Counted from the first letter of the stretch, positions 1 through 12,257 are shown. The stretch is 64,000 bases of DNA from Pezizomycotina sp. ARF18 (GCA_002224055.1 AZLU01000023.1:62001-126000); one strand, 5' to 3'. Made by a program: numbers and translations. Notes: a model not told the origin generated them from the sequence alone.

Positions 1-276
1 ATTAAACATCCGGACGACGATGTCACGCAAATTCCTGGAGAAAGAATTCGTCTGGTAAACAGTCCGGAATATTATTCGAGAGTATCGCCAGATCGAAAAT
101 CTCCCACTTCAATTTTGAAAAAGACAGCGGAAAACTTCAATATTTATAAGGCCCCCACTCCTCCGAACGGCGAATACCTCCGTTTGCTTAGTCGAGATCA
201 AGGTTCGAGACCAGTGTGCCTTAGCAGGGTGGGATTTCAGCCAGACCTTTTAGGTTTTGTTGCTTTCTCACAGTAA
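1..276 (+). CDS. 3' end of an unidentified gene (partial)
   Basis: Frame 1 is open from the left edge for 91 codons and stops at TAA 274-276. The segment is hydrophilic, with a Ser/Pro/Lys stretch (SPDRKSPTSILKKTAENF). I recognise no domain. The start lies outside the window, so length and function cannot be judged. The open frame and amino-acid mix suggest a real last exon, but a chance open frame of this length is possible. Confidence 0.35.
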   Translation: MKHPDDDVTQIPGERIRLVNSPEYYSRVSPDRKSPTSILKKTAENFNIYKAPTPPNGEYLRLLSRDQGSRPVCLSRVGFQPDLLGFVAFSQ

Positions 277-719
277 CTGATAAAACCAGACTAGCTCAGC
301 AATATGAGTGTAGGGTTTGGTGATTCGTGAATTCTGCTTGGACGCCACCCCTAGGCCTTCCCTCTACAGGTTCGCCTAGCTAGCGCCTCTCTTAGGCTCA
401 GAGTTTAATTCCGGAACCTCTGTTTTTTCCTCGACACTACCGCAGGAAATAGTGTCACGCCTAGAACGGAGGTCGCACAACGTATGTTCACTCCATTGTG
501 TAGGATTTGAGGCCGGTAGCGACTGTTAAGGAACACGCCGTTCTCGGTCATGGGTCCAAAGAAGGATAGTGAAATGAAAACTACTATATTAGAGTTCAAG
601 AACTAGCTAGCTACACCTTGCTTTGCAGCTCTTTCAAGCAGCCCCGACGGAGTGTCAAAGGACATTCTTTTAATCATTTGGTCATGAAACCAGATATAGA
701 ACTTTTTCTAGGACCTAAT
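277..719. other. intergenic, nothing recognised
   Basis: No convincing open frame, repeat or RNA gene seen. It lies between two converging genes, so both 3' ends should fall here. Confidence 0.5.
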
Positions 720-2291
720 TTACTTCTGGTTCTTGTAGGCTTGCATCCTCTCGACTGCGTCGGCGAGTTCTTCATCGCTTGGGATGTTCACGATGATGAG
801 GTACAGAACATCCTGCTGCATGAGGCGCTTGATACCCTGCGGTTGGTATCCAGGATCGCCCTCCTTGAGCGCACCCCACTTCATTCCCTTGCCGCGCCTC
901 TCCTGTTTCCCGCCTCCGATGACACCGCCGCTAAATATGTTGACGAGTCCGCCTTGCATGTGCGTTCGCTGGTACGCAGGATCTGCCAACTTGCTCTTGA
1001 ACTTCGGAGCTTCGGGAGCGTTGAGCATGGAATCGGGGTTTTCGGAAGCGTAGCGTGCTTGAGCGCGGCGATCGAAATAGTCTGCGACAACTAAATCACA
1101 GAAGAGTTCATTAGCATTCATGATTCATTTTGAAATAATATAGCAACGCGAAGCGGTAGAATCGAGGTACTTACACTTGCCGCTACGCTGGAATGCGTTC
1201 TTCTTCTTGGTCGCCTCCTCTGATTCATCCTTGCCTCGGCCGACAGCGTCCGCTACTTCCTCAAGGGTTGGATAAATAAGCGGCGCGGCTTCAGGCATCG
1301 CCAGCTCACCGTGTGTCTTACCGCTAGACAACCTCAAACCCTGCATGCTCTTTTTCATGCCGGCAACAGAGTCATCAGTGTAGTATTTCGCTATGGTCTG
1401 GTTCATATCTAGCTCCTTGTGCGTGATGAGGCCGCCAAGGGCGCCAAGAATACCACTGATCGCACCGTTGCCCTGCTGCATCGCGGCAGGTGCGACGTCG
1501 GGCTTGAAAGTCATGATCATTGCGATCTGACCCCTCGGCATGAAAAGCTTCTGGTTCATGTCATCGAGGAAGTTGTTCGTGCGCTTGCGCGATTGCAGCT
1601 CCCGAGCAGTACCGGCGGCGATCTGAACCGCGGTTGTAACAGCCATAGCGATAACCGAGGGTGCGAAACCGGCGATACCAGCGGATATCATTATGACATC
1701 CCAGTACTTAGAAGCCTGACTGGACTGGTGGAATGCTTTGAGGAACCGGAGGAATGTTTCCTGGTCGATACCGGTATCTTCAAGTACTGGAGCGTAGGCG
1801 CGCACGAAGCCACGCTTTTTATCGCGCGGTCGGCGCTGGGGGATAATGACGGAAAGAGGCAATTTGACACCTGTAGGAGCCTTCGCGCCCTTTAAGACCA
1901 AGCGGGTGAGGGACGGTATGTCATCCCCGACGAGCATCTCATCATAGGTAGGCGGATCAGCGCGCTCTGCGGCCTCGTCGAGGGACCAGTCATCTTCGTC
2001 CAGCTCCGCATCGTCAGAAGAGTCTTCTTTGTCGTCTACCGGTGTTCTGGATCTCCTTTTCCCATCGGATCGAGATCTGGATAAGTCTCTTTCCTCGTGG
2101 TGTGATGGGCCTCCAAGTTCTCCGGATGGGTCGCTGGGCCTCTGGCGCGTTCAGTACGGCTACCTTCAGGGCTGAGATCAGGTGCTTGCGATTTTGAACC
2201 TGAAAGGCTTCGGGCCTTTTCCCTGTGATGAGCGATCGCTTCAGCCGCTAGGCAATTGCGGGGTGAGAACTTTGCTGATGATCTTAGGCAT
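720..2291 (-). CDS. conserved fungal protein of unknown function (RGFVRAYAPVLED family)
   Basis: The core reads PQRRPRDKKRGFVRAYAPVL, then GIDQETFLRFLKAFHQSSQAS, a hydrophobic segment (about IAGFAPSVIAMAVTTAVQIAAG) and LQSRKRTNNFLDDMNQKLFMPRG. I know this pattern from memory as a widespread uncharacterised Pezizomycotina family, often annotated hypothetical. An 84-bp intron (1091-1174, GTAAGT donor, TTTAG acceptor) joins the 270-residue block to a C-terminal exon ending at TAA 720. The C-terminus carries GGVIGGGKQERRGKGMKWG and a final helix. Upstream of the block the frame stays open through an acidic stretch (VDDKEDSSDDAELDEDDW) and an RS-rich stretch (SRSRSDGKRRSRTP). A likely start is ATG 2291 (MPKIISKVLTPQLPSG), but this lies in another frame, so the N-terminus needs an intron I cannot place or contains an indel. 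Role unknown; the hydrophobic segment suggests membrane contact. Confidence 0.8.
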
Positions 2292-3309
2292 TGTACGAGA
2301 TTGAGGAAGAGATTCTTTTGTTACTTCAAAACGACGGAAGAGAGGGAGAATCTTGTCAAAGTTGTTTAATTGATGAGTATTCAATGCTTGTCTTTGATCA
2401 GGACATCGTGGGCCCAAACCCTTTAAATACAATAAAAGTCGCGATACGTGACACTCCGATCTTTGACGGCGGGTCATACTACTACTACAATGCCTGCGTG
2501 TGTAATAATATTTATTCTCAGGATTTGCCTAATAAGACTAATAAACCTGCTAAGCTTTTTCTAGATCTGAAAGCTTGCGTCCGCGTGTGCGGCGGTGGCT
2601 GTGTACAACGTGCTCGCTGTTCTTTCGCGAGCCAATAGCTAAATCCGCTCATGTTGTTGTATAACTTGTATTTCGGACTAAAACACCACCGGAGCCTCTC
2701 GGATTAACCTCGTATTTCGTATTTCGCATTTCGGCTTTTCGGTGTTTGTCTTTATCTCACCGCCTTGGGGGCTCTGTACATGCTTGTTTTCCATTCTAAT
2801 TGGCTAATTTTACAAAGGTTCCTGTTCAACGGAGGACCCTCTTCCTCAAGTTGTTATTGTTTCTCCGAGTTGTCATCGGATGATTCGCAAGCCAACAATG
2901 GGTTCTTCATTAAACTTGCAGAGCGCCGGACTATATTTCATTGATCCTGTTTCACGTTGGTCGATAAAATGAATTACGCCTTACCTATATGCCTTCCATA
3001 TAAATACTAGTTCGGTTTAGCGGAGACAACTTGGAGGCACACATATACTGTAAATGGGACGATGGGCTTGCACAGCTAATGAATGACACCTAATAACAAG
3101 GGCTCAGGCTGGAAACACGATGTAGAGGAAAACTTCCCCGCGTTCGTGCTCGAAAGCGATATCTCAAGTTGACAACACCCTGTGCGCTGACATGTAGGAC
3201 CAAGCATGAAGAATTCGATAATTGTCATTCTATAGACGTGTATTCTGATAGCTCATTGCCCTCATGTTCCCCCTTTCGATCGCCCAATTTCAAGCCATTC
3301 CAAGCCCAA
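2292..3309. other. intergenic, nothing recognised
   Basis: A 115-codon open frame on the plus strand (2291-2638) has no protein-like character. Nothing else is seen. Confidence 0.5.
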
Positions 3310-3960
3310 TTTCTTATCCAGGTTATGCAGCTTTCTTTGTTCCCGAGTTCTCTGCCTGTGGTGGTGCTGTATGGATGCCGCTCTCGTCGCGAGGTAGTTC
3401 ATTGCAATAGTGCACATCCAAGTACCAAGCCTGAGGAATTTGTTTCAAATCTTCGGACAATGATTTCCAAAGTTCAGTCCAGATCCGCCGAGCTTCAGGA
3501 GCAACAGAATTGAGAAACTCCCCTTAGCAATACTCTAGAAGAGGGATGGTTGAAAGCGCCTTGTACCTTGATATCTGCTACAACTTTTTCAGTGTATCAA
3601 TTTCGAATCGCAGAATCAACCTCTATCCTTTATTGAACTCAGTAACACCGCTCATGAACTTAAAACAAATAATAAACGGAATCAAAGTATCCCCCATAAG
3701 ATCAAAGAGGAAGAAAGAAGCCAAGCTTCTCACCGGACTCCCAGAAGCACGTGTTGTCGTGTTTCAATACTACCGGAAGGATGTTTTCAGTTTCATGAAA
3801 TAACAACGCGGCCACGACATTGGGGACAAACAAATCCCAATATGTCAAACGCGGTCCTTCAAGAAAGCCTGTTGCACAGGGATTGTATTTCATGGAGTTT
3901 GTGAAACGAGTACCACTGCTAGTAGTGTCTGCTCTCTAGTGAATTGAGATATCCCATTAG
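3310..3960 (-). pseudogene. possible gene relic or short multi-exon gene
   Basis: Two separate minus-strand open stretches look protein-like. The upstream one (about 3702-3930) contains TYWDLFVPNVVAALLFHETE and ILPVVLKHDNTCFWESGEKL. The downstream one (about 3310-3525) contains EARRIWTELWKSLSEDLKQI and ends in GTKKAA-stop. Both begin right after in-frame stops, so each would need an acceptor site. I could not find a splice pair that joins them in frame. No family recognised. This may be a decayed gene or exons of a gene whose introns I cannot define. Confidence 0.3.
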
Positions 3961-4219
3961 GGATGAAATTTAAACGGCGGCAGATCCACCGCGATCGCTC
4001 CGAATTGCAGAAGTCTTGCAAACTATTGGCGCAATATCGAGCTATCACTACTTCCAGGATTCTCAGCTAGCGATTTCAATTTTCACCGGACGGAACTCTT
4101 AATATCTCGCACCAACTCAATTCAACTTTTTTGACTTATCGAGGACTGCACGTGAAATCTAACTCATTTCGAGCTACGAACCTTACCATTCGACAAGCTC
4201 CCCGATTTCATTCCAAGTC

Positions 4220-5758
4220 ATGGCGAACAAAACCACCAAACCTAACACCAAACCGAAAGCCGCCCCGCCGGCGAAGATAACCAACCCTCCTGAAGGACCC
4301 AAACAACAGGTGACGAAGAAGGTCAAAGCCGAGTCGATTCGGAAAACGCGGAGAAGACAGCTTTAAAAGCGGGTACGAAAAGGAAACGAAGCCGCCGCAA
4401 CACCATCGACTACGACGGAGACAACAATGAAAACATACCTCCGAATGGTGAAGTAGGGTCCAAAACCAAGCGCCAAAAGACTACTCGGGGCAAAAGGAAA
4501 GCCAAGGGTCCCAACGTTGGCGAGTGGCCCACCGGCGGCCCGTTCCATGAACACTCCGGCGCCATTCACTCCAAACTACGTAAATCTACAAAGACAGTCG
4601 AAGAAGCCGTGCAAGAGCGAATTGGAATCCTGAAAAGTGTTTTGAAGAATATCAAACAATACCCTCAGTTGAAGCATCACACGGCTAGCATCCGGGCTGC
4701 CATCACCGCGTACGAGAAGGATCCAGAATCGATGGAACAGTCCTCATTCTGGATTGACGGTAAAAAAGTGACCAAGAAAGAGGCGAAAGGCAAGGCCGCG
4801 TGGATGGAGTTTTTGAATCTCGACGACATAATCCAGTGCGCCATTATCCCACCCGACAGGGTCCAGCCGCTCGCCCAGGAGGACTGCCATGAAGCAGTAT
4901 TCGAGCTGCACAATGAAACTTCTGGGACTGGATTCGAGTTCGAGCCAGCGGTTCATTACAGGCCAGGTCATTATAAGGTACAACAGCTTTGGGAGACTCG
5001 GAATTGATTGCTAATATTCACTGTCGAAACTACGTTCTATCTCTGGGTCTTTTTTGTTTCTCTCCGTTGATTTATTGAGTTAAATATCTCGAATTCGAAG
5101 TTGTTGCTAACGGCTATGCTGTGACCTACCTCCTAGGCAAAACTTATCCTGCGTTACATGCCAGAATACGACTGTATCCCAAACCCACCCTCCCAAAGCC
5201 TTCGGATAACCCACTGGACCTCTCTGTCGAAGCTGCACACGAGTGGCACAGCAATCACGGCCGTGTCGTTGCCGACGCGGTCTTCGACACCGGGGCTACC
5301 CTTGGCGGCCTGACGGCTCAGGCCATGCGCGATCTTGAGACGTACTTCGAATTCAGAGGCTGGGATGGCGCCGTCCATGTCATTTCCAGCGATGGACATA
5401 GCAAGCTGCGTGGCATCAGAGTCATTGATTATGCCTTCCTTCATTGGACTTCTCTCTCACCGTATACCGGCTGGAGGCAGGCCGTGTTCACGTACCCGCT
5501 GAACTACGCTACGCACCAGGAAGCGGATCCCGGAATCAACCTTGTAGGATGCAACATGATGAGCGACTACCATTTCATAAAAACGAGGGGATTACGAATC
5601 AGAATGGGCTCAGTCACATCAAGCGCTCCAGGTTGTTCCAGGCACAGTACATGGAGCCGGACTTCATGCAAGAGCATAGGAAGCCTGCCACCACCTTGAG
5701 AAATAAAGGTCAAAACCACCCTCAAATCGAAAGCAAGCGCGCATGGACGGAATTGTAG
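4220..5758 (+). CDS. protein with a retropepsin-like aspartic protease motif (host gene or retroelement relic)
   Basis: The region begins at ATG 4220 with a Lys/Pro-rich, NLS-like N-terminus (MANKTTKPNTKPKAAPPAK, later KRKRSRR and KRQKTTRGKRK). A helical middle follows, with SFWIDGKKVTKKEAKGKAAW and FLNLDDIIQCAI. Beyond an intron-like gap with a GCTAAC branch site near 5106 lies a protease-like block: VADAVFDTGATLGGLTAQAM carries the DTGA active-site motif, and INLVGCNMMSDYHF about 80 residues later fits the hydrophobic-hydrophobic-Gly motif of the retropepsin fold. No reverse transcriptase, integrase, zinc knuckle or LTR is seen nearby. Fungi also have stand-alone genes of this fold, so a domesticated host gene is as likely as a gag-pro fossil. 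The copy does not read as one continuous frame; there are roughly two breaks. It is best treated as a relic. Confidence 0.45.
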
Positions 5759-7770
5759 AGGTCGCTGGCAAAACAGGAGGAAATTATGGGGAAGAATATT
5801 GTATTTCCTTGCTGAATTTTTAGGAAGGGTAGTGAGTAGTGAGTCGTGAAATGAATATCATTATTAGATATATCTGGAAGCAAGAAAAAATCAAGAGAGT
5901 GTCGGGGTGGAGCGTAGTCACTATGAAAAGCAACACACTGTTTAATGGATAGTATAATGTAGTAATAGTAAATAGGAGTAAAATCGAGTAGTATTCAACT
6001 GACTATCCACCTCCGAAGGAGGAGGGAGAACTAACTTCTTTATAGACACAACTTTTTAGCAGGGCTAGAGGGCATCGCGTGCGTTCTGCTAGGCCGCGCC
6101 TTCCGCGCGCCCTTGACGCCAAAACACGTGCTCTCTTTCTGCACGACGACAATAGCAATACGAGGCGCAGAGAAAGTTCGGAAACATGAACCACCCCGCC
6201 GATCTACCGTTAATGTGCTTGAAAATCGGATCATATGACAGGTCCAGAGATGGTGGGAAGGTCCACTCAGGACTCAGTAGTAGTTTTCGAACTATTGCCG
6301 TTGATTTGGAATTTCTGGTATTAAATCTAGTCGTCGATTTCCTTCTTATTTCCCCTCAAAATCCTCGAAGGAATTTTCACTGAATCTACGAACCCGTAGC
6401 AGTAACTGAGTTGCTGATGCAAAGTTTATGGTTTAGAGCTCAGCGTCATAACGCCGTCATTGGTATCGGCATCATGTATTATCGTGTGAACAAGGTTTGC
6501 GCTGAACCGGGATTGCGGCGCATATGGCGGCAGACTGGGTTAATAGAATATGGTGCCACCTATCTGTAGTAACGCTGAAAGCATTGCGTTAGTATCATTG
6601 AAGTGCCTGTCAATGGCGGTGAAGCCTTTGTCTGTAGATAGAACGGGCAGGCAGGAATGACGAACGGAATGAATATAGTTTTCAACGTCGTACGATATTC
6701 GAGAACCATAGACCCAGTGTGAGCGTAGCATCTGATCCTACACGTGAATCGATTTCGAAGGGAAAAAAGGAAGAAACCCCCGCCCTGGCTGATCTCGATC
6801 GTCCTGTGAGCAAGAGCGATGCATCGATGTCATATTACAATCCGGATCAGATTTTAATTTTTTTTTTGGATTCTAGCGAATTCTTCAAGTTATTCTTACT
6901 CATCATTCAAGGTTACCTACCATCAGCTAACTCTGGCCTTTTTACCTAATCGCATTGTTTCTCCATAATCCAATAGTTTATACACTGAATATAGTTAACA
7001 TTATTTGTACACTAATATCACTCTGAGTGTTCTGGAATATATGTTGGCCATTCCGGTATTGAATATCTTTATCTAGCTTGCTGCATGACTGCGAAAACAC
7101 GGGTACCTCAATCATGAACCGGGAGTTGGCAAGAAAAAACGCGAGCTAAAAGGCTTAACTCGCTATTATTTCCCGCTTTCCATGGCATTGAGCTTAGCTG
7201 CCTTCCCGTTTCTTTCCTCACCCCCAGCCTCGGATAACGCAAAGGGGAATCTCCAGGATTTTGCGACTGTGTCCTTCCGCGAATGTTCCTCATCGCTGCC
7301 GCTTGCTGGAAGGGCAACCTTGAAGGCAGGCGTTTCTAAGATGGGGTGACCATATGGAAACATTCTCGGACTCTAGCCGATCATTGTAAAGGCAGCTGTG
7401 GCTTGGTACGATAGCAAGCCCTACAAATGGGTCTCCTCCGAATGCCCGGATTCTCATTGAAAGGTGGTGATAATTACTTTCCGGGGTTTATTCGCCAGGT
7501 CGGTGTCTTACAAGTCGCAGAAAACAAGTTTTCTGCTTGTCTCGGATCGTTTCTGTAGTGGTGGATCCGTCAAGTCAATGGCACACTAATCCACGGTAGA
7601 AAGTCGTCAGCTCGTTCGTTGTACAGCATTACATCACAAGCGAGCAGGGGCCTTCCATTCTGGCCTTTAAAGCCTCCCTTCTCCCCCAAGTTATTCTCGC
7701 CGTATTGACTCTCCTTTCAAATCCTAATTCTCCCTACGTCTTGGTATAGTTCAAGAATCGCCTCCCGAAG
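5759..7770. other. intergenic, 2 kb, nothing recognised
   Basis: Only short open frames without protein character. A minus-strand frame at 6540-6731 (ending LLQIGGTIFY) is the most protein-like but is too short to call. The last 100 bp before 7771 is pyrimidine-rich (TCTCCTTTCAAATCC), as expected of a fungal promoter. Confidence 0.5.
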
Positions 7771-9136
7771 ATGAAGACAGCAGATTGCCCCTTCTCACGA
7801 GAGTTCGACGTGGAGAGCCTTGGAGGATCTGGCTCTAGTTCTGCTCGCTGCCAGGGCAACCCTTACGACGCTATCGGCGATGAGTGGGAAGAAGATGTCT
7901 TAAATTCGCTACAATCTTTGGCGGAGGAGAAGCTGAATCTGGAGGATACCGCCGCCGCCGAAAAATACGCGACTTGCGTTATCCAACGAAGCCCAAGGAA
8001 AACCGCCGACGTCCCGTTACTCAAAGTCCTCGCCCGAGCGACGTCGCAGAACTACGGTAATCGGTCCCTGGCAGACGATGTCGCCGTACAGCTAAGCCGG
8101 ACAGGCAACAGCCTGCACGGCGTGAGTTACCTACTGGCAGAAATTTACCTCATAATAAACGACTTCGGATTGGCCTACCGGTTTTGCAGACAGAGCATGT
8201 CGCTGCGGAGGTCTCTTTTCGGGAAATCCGCGGGGAAACATCTAGAGCGGTCGCGCTATTGACACAATTCTAAGGTCACGGTCTGCAGAATTCGACGAGG
8301 AGCAAGCGAATGCATTTCAGCGACTGTTGCCGGCGAATTACAGGCACGAAATGCTACTGTCTGGCGAATACTCGATATCCGCGCCTTCGAACCGCACTCG
8401 GTCGAATTCTCGGCAATCGACGTCGCCGGAGATCTCCGTAACAGCGCCGCAAAGCGCATCACCCTCACCCATCCTTCTACACGACGTACCAGACCACATC
8501 CCGCCCCGGCGCTCGGAAGAAATACCCTCATACGAAAGTGTCGCCTCGCAAATCCAGCAAGAATCCGTCGTTGAAGCGCGGCAAATCCTCACCATCTCTT
8601 CACAATCCGACGCCGACGAGTCCGCGTCGCCGCTCTTTCCCGCTATCATGCGGAAGCGGGAAGAGCTTACTGAGCGGCTGATATCCAAGCAAAAGCTCAT
8701 CAATGTGCGGACGTCGCAGCACAACCGCTCATTCCTACATGTTGCGGCACGGGAAGGATTGAAACTTACGTGTCGAAAGCTACTTGAGAAAGGGTGCGAA
8801 GCGAACGGTCGCGACGAGTGGGGTTTCACGCCATTGCATTACGCTGCGGCCAATGGGAGATGGGCAGTGCTAGATATCTTACTAAAGGAGGCCGACCCAG
8901 GCACCACGGGCATGGGTAGAGGACAAGTAACGGCTGCGGACGTGGTGGATCCGGCTATAAGGGTACCGAGCACGGAGGGCGAAAACAGAACGAGCGCCGG
9001 AGAGAGAAGAAGACTGGAAGAGGTGTTAAGGAGAGTAAGCAGAGGTCGGCGATTCGGCTCGAGGGATGACCGGAACGTGGCAATGCTTTGTCAAGCGTCG
9101 ACTCAACCGCTAGTGCTCAGCTACGCAGCGATGTAA
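7771..9136 (+). CDS. TPR-like and ankyrin-repeat protein, frame-broken
   Basis: ATG 7771 opens a 163-codon frame with helical-repeat character (VLNSLQSLAEEKLNLEDTAA; LLAEIYLIINDFGLAYRFCR; QSMSLRRSLFGKSAG). This last pattern is typical of the TPR-like region placed before ankyrin repeats in many fungal proteins. The frame stops at 8262, and a second open frame (from about 8246 to 9136) continues with a Ser/Pro-rich linker. It then shows ankyrin repeats: NRSFLHVAAREGLKLTCRKL with LEKGCEANGRDEWGFTPLHY, then AAANGRWAVLDILLKEADPG. The C-terminus is basic (SRGRRFGSRDDR). No intron of usable size fits between the frames, and part of the last TPR unit seems missing. This suggests an indel error or a decaying gene. 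The architecture resembles the larger gene at 31.8-34.1 kb. Role unknown; such proteins usually serve as binding scaffolds. Confidence 0.6.
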
Positions 9137-11555
9137 TAAAAGAGAAGCTCACTCAGACTGGCTTTGTACTGTTAGATGAGGTGCTACCAGTAATGTGTTC
9201 TCCAAAAATTTGGTACTCGAGATCATCATATCAATATTTCACCGGCCCAAGGGGAAACAGCCTATTAGCAAATTGTGCCATGACAGGTTCTATGAAACCA
9301 GAGGTCTAGGATACATCTCCCCCGGTCCTCGGGTGCGAGAGCTTATCGACGCCTGTGCCTTCGGGCAGCGTGCTTGCCTTGTAATAGATTCACGTTTCCC
9401 AGCCTACCCAATCGCTGCCAAGTAAGACTAATATAACAAAAGACACAATGACAACGTATCGTACGACTTCTCGTGTAAAACTTGGTAAAGACGTTCTTGG
9501 CTTATACAGCACCGTAAGTACCCGTCCGAACCAAGCTATTATATCAAGGTACAAGGTCTCGGGGTTTCTTTGTTCCGTTTTTACTCATAACTGAAACAAA
9601 CTGAGCTCTTGTATCTAGAATATAAAGAACGCTTAGTTTAATGATCTTATAAATCCTGTTTAATCAAAGAGTCAGGAACAAAATCCAGGTTTATGATCTA
9701 GGATATTGTAAGTACTTTAGAATTTCTGACGTCACGATCTTAAGGGTTCGAGGTAACGGAATTCCTCGCATCGTCAGGAAAACCATGTTTCTTCTCTTCA
9801 GATTGGTTCCAGAAGGACGATCTTTCTGAATATTCGTCACCTACGTATCGTTCCAGCTCACGAACCGCGGCGAAAGCGTTTCTCCTACGGAATCAAATAC
9901 CGCTCAGATATGTTTACTGTCGGGCTCAGGGCTGCTCTTCAGACTCAGTGTCTATACCATAACCTTATCCCGGGTTCTCACTACCATCCAAACTCGAACG
10001 ATTGGACATGGTACACAAGCCGAGTTCGCGGTGCTCTCCAGCAGGTTCTTAAATTAGGATCACATGGAATATGGCCTTGAGTCGGGTAGGCTGCCGGGGT
10101 GGCATAGGGAATCCAAGATCTACTATCGTTGCGAAATCATCTTCCTATAGATTCTGCAGCTGTACTTCGTATGTAATGCGATCTGGCTCATGGCACTTGA
10201 TCTATTCGAGATTGTCCGCCGTCTTGGCCTCAGACACAACTCGTAGTAATACTTAATGTTGCAATGAAGCCCAGTTATTCCTATAAGGCAATGGCGCTTC
10301 TTCTTCCTTGACTTTCAAATTGATTCGTACTTACCGATCGATGATGTAAGTCAATTGGAATGAAGCATTGTTGTTTAGTAGGTTTGTAAGGGAATTTGGC
10401 ATCTGTGGTTAATTGGACTGAGATATAAAGACTCGGAATAGTCTCAGTAGGCCCTTTCCTATATTTGCAAGGCGTAGATATATCTTATTGGGATGCGAAG
10501 ATGGTACTACGGAACAAATCCCGTTGGCCCCACGAGCCGAACGGGTACAATGATCATGCAAAAATGGTTCGGCAGGTTCGTTAGACAGGAATATTCTTAA
10601 AGTGTCGCTTCTGGGTCCTGCCTATCCGAGTGCAACGGTCGCCTTACCGTAGGGATTCATCATTTGATTGCATTGGCATATTTCGCAATGATGAGGTTCA
10701 TGTTTCCTTCCTGTGCGGCAATTTCTACCCTATGAGATGGTGGTTGCCCAGTCTTGCATGAGTGTTATACGAGGAATATTCTTGGCTTCATTTTCGAGAC
10801 CTGACCTCCAGTTCAAGCTTCTACCGTTACTTTCTCCACGGTCTTCATATACACAAAAATATAATAGCTAAGTACGGGCTAAGGCTGAGATGGACTCAAG
10901 TCATAACACGAGACGCATTAAAGGACATAATATAAGTTGACCCTTAAATGTCTTGGACCCCAGATTTTCAATCGTTTTCGGCTCGAACCGAATACGATGT
11001 TACGTTGAGAGATCGGGAGCGTACGTCAATACGCGCATATCAGATCTCGAGCAATGTTATTCGAGAATATGAATCGACGTTCCACGGGAGGAATTCTAAG
11101 GCAATGGAAGAGCAATTAATTGCCACCGTATCATATGTGGCGAGGCAGCTCCTTCACCGTTGTCTTACCCAAGACTTTCCATATGCAGTACAATCGTTCC
11201 GCTGTTTGACGTTCTTGGAATTGGTAGGACTGAGTCCTTTATTGGCAGATTCGGGACACAACTTACGTCTAATAGCCTATTTAGAAAACTGGTCGAATCG
11301 ATCGTGATTTTAATTCATAGCCTCTTAGTAGACTGGAATCGGTTCCGCTATTGGTGCAGGGTTCTGTGCAAGGGTCATTGAGGAAAAACTTCGGAGGGTG
11401 AGACATCGCAAGTTGGTGATCCTTGTAGGGAGGAGCATCGGAATTATCGTGCCATCAACCGTTTTACCGCTGCTATAGACCTCTCACAAGCTATCGACGT
11501 CTCGTCCGAAGCATTTGGCATACGAGGGAATTAACTTCATCGATTGAGATTCTTC
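9137..11555. other. mostly intergenic, two weak coding candidates
   Basis: Two stretches could be coding: the exon-like block at 9804-10079 (listed separately) and a 119-codon plus-strand frame at 10948-11307 starting ATGTCTTGGACC. The latter contains TEYDVTLRDRERTSIRAYQI and MEEQLIATVSYVARQLLHRC but matches no family I know. The rest shows nothing. Confidence 0.35.
9804..10079 (+). other. exon-like open stretch, two frames open
   Basis: A strong acceptor (TTTCTTCTCTTCAG) ends at about 9803. After it one frame is open for 91 codons to TGA (contains RRKRFSYGIKYRSDMFTVGL and GSHYHPNSNDWTWYTSRVRG). A second frame is open for about 53 codons (DWFQKDDLSEYSSPTYRSSS). A possible donor GAG|GTAACG lies near 9755. 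Both frames look protein-like, so I cannot tell which, if either, is used. No family recognised. Confidence 0.25.
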
Positions 11556-11563
11556 TATATAAA
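11556..11563 (+). promoter_or_regulatory. TATA box of the small secreted protein gene
   Basis: TATATAAA lies about 165 bp before the ATG at 11727. The stretch between is pyrimidine-rich and lacks ATG-initiated long frames, as expected for a 5' leader. Confidence 0.4.
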
Positions 11564-11726
11564 CTATCGAATTCATCCCCATCAGATCTTCCTTCTCATA
11601 ATCATTACAATCATCCAGTCTTTACCGCTCAGCAATTCCGACAATTTCCACTCTTTAACAGCAGATATCCAAACTTTAAATTTTCCGTTTGTAAATCGCT
11701 TTCGCTACAAACAACCACCAATCAAA

Positions 11727-12257
11727 ATGCAGTTCACCGCTACCATCGTTGCCGCTATCCTCGCCGTCGGTAAGTAACACTTTTATGTCTCATATCTCTA
11801 ATACTGAATACTAACACGCCAAATACAGGCGCCTCCGCCGCTGCCGTCAGCCCTGCCAACCCGCCCACCTTTGGCAAAGGTCAATGTATCATGATCGCCG
11901 ACAAGGCCCAGACCATCAGGACCGACGACTGCAAGGCTGCCGTCGCCCAGCTCCGCGAGTTGGCCGCGAAGGAGGGATCCGCCCACGCTTGCACCCGCAA
12001 CCTCGTCCAGGGCAAATACGACTACCTTACCGTCCGCACCTGCAAGGTCCAAACGATGGTAACGGCATCCAGCATTGCACCCTCGCCAGTGTCGTTGCCG
12101 ACGGCCTCGAGAAGCTCGTCAAGAAATGTGGTAACCAGTGGGGCTACATGGACACCTCCAGGATCCCTGTCAAGGGCGATTCCGCCGCCACCGAGATCTC
12201 CGTCGCCGAAGTCGAGACCGACGGCCCCGTCGTCACCCCCTGGACAAGAAGCTCTAA
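11727..12257 (+). CDS. small secreted cysteine-containing protein
   Basis: ATG 11727 begins a signal peptide (MQFTATIVAAILAVGASAAA) split by a 59-bp intron (11770-11828, GTAAGT donor, ATACAG acceptor). The probable mature chain has about six cysteines: GQCMIADKAQTIRTDDCKAA, GSAHACTRNL, LTVRTCK, QHCTLASVVADGLEKLVKKC. This is a typical layout for a compact disulphide-bonded fungal secreted protein. Near 12050 the frame must shift by one base (TGCAAGGTCC; one more G would give K-G-P and continue in frame). Another shift near 12240 would give the ending TPLDKKL-stop at 12257; without it the frame runs on to 12369. I recognise no family. The context (TATA box, short leader, next to a transposon) fits a secreted protein of an accessory region. 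Confidence 0.7.

Noticed and set aside
618-1094. 158-codon plus-strand open frame
   Set aside because: It is antisense to the conserved minus-strand gene at 720-2291 and has no protein-like pattern.
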